Below, in pieces: positions 63,318 through 64,000 of a stretch of 64,000 nt of DNA; positions within the stretch are counted from its first letter, which is position 1, and the number at the start of each line of letters is the position of its first letter. The notes below the pieces were generated by a model that saw only the letters and a program-made list of their open reading frames with translations, did not search any database and was not told where the DNA came from. The translations under genes were made by a program, and so were the position numbers. Location of the stretch: the NCBI RefSeq assembly GCF_023614235.1, contig NZ_CP094264.1:1922001-1986000 (forward strand). Reading direction: 5' to 3'. The stretch comes from Streptomyces sp. MRC013. GTDB lineage: Bacteria > Actinomycetota > Actinomycetes > Streptomycetales > Streptomycetaceae.

Positions 63318-64000
<683 letters not shown>

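Overview
The window is chromosomal DNA of a Streptomyces-like actinomycete. GC is very high throughout, GTG and TTG starts are frequent, and the gene order is the conserved actinobacterial ribosomal and RNA polymerase block. A WhiB-like protein and an XRE/DUF5753 + DUF397 + anti-sigma-type ATPase cluster point the same way.

Region 1 (1-9.5 kb). The C-terminal-truncated glmS (window edge) is followed by a YefM/YoeB-type toxin-antitoxin pair with an operator-like repeat, then coaA, glmM, the rplM-rpsI operon, an ABC-F ATPase, a frameshifted single-span exported protein and truA.

Region 2 (9.5-26 kb). On the minus strand lie the alpha, spc and S10 operons: rpsJ-rplC-rplD-rplW-rplB-rpsS-rplV-rpsC-rplP-rpmC-rpsQ, then rplN-rplX-rplE-rpsN-rpsH-rplF-rplR-rpsE-rpmD-rplO (ended by a strong terminator), then secY-adk, map, infA-rpmJ-rpsM-rpsK-rpoA-rplQ. 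Many junctions are one-base stop/start overlaps (TGATG, TAATG).

Region 3 (26-36.6 kb). This is accessory DNA: two DUF397 proteins with a WhiJ-like XRE regulator and a divergent HATPase, a proline-rich winged-helix/zinc-ribbon protein, a 59-codon FAH-like leader ORF coupled to a TauE/SafE permease, a PIG-L lipoprotein with a beta-propeller-like C-terminus, a lipoprotein gene cut by an in-frame stop, and an RNA-polymerase-associated HelD/HelR-type ATPase.

Region 4 (37-41.6 kb). The str operon: rpsL-rpsG-fusA-tuf.

Region 5 (41.7-59.3 kb). Between rpsL and rpoC, where I expect only a few small genes in Streptomyces, lies an ordered cassette of siphovirus-type tail genes without capsid, portal, terminase, integrase or replication genes. 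It contains an XRE regulator divergent from a WhiB-like protein, a cysteine-rich protein, a MerR-like small HTH, a tail terminator, the tail-tube protein, tail-assembly chaperones with a -1 frameshift site, a reverse-oriented membrane protein, a coiled-coil protein, two tandem tape-measure-like proteins, a distal tail protein, three baseplate/tail-tip proteins, a collagen-like tail fibre, an amidase, a holin and an XhlA-like protein. The best reading is a non-contractile (F-type) phage-tail-like particle, a tailocin, with its own lysis genes and local control. This is the main candidate for a little-described system in the window.

Region 6 (59.3-64 kb). rpoC and the C-terminal part of rpoB, both on the minus strand, close the window.

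At least three genes (at 7.6, 50.5 and 56.2 kb) are broken by single-base shortfalls in C or G runs. A common sequencing cause should be excluded before calling them pseudogenes.
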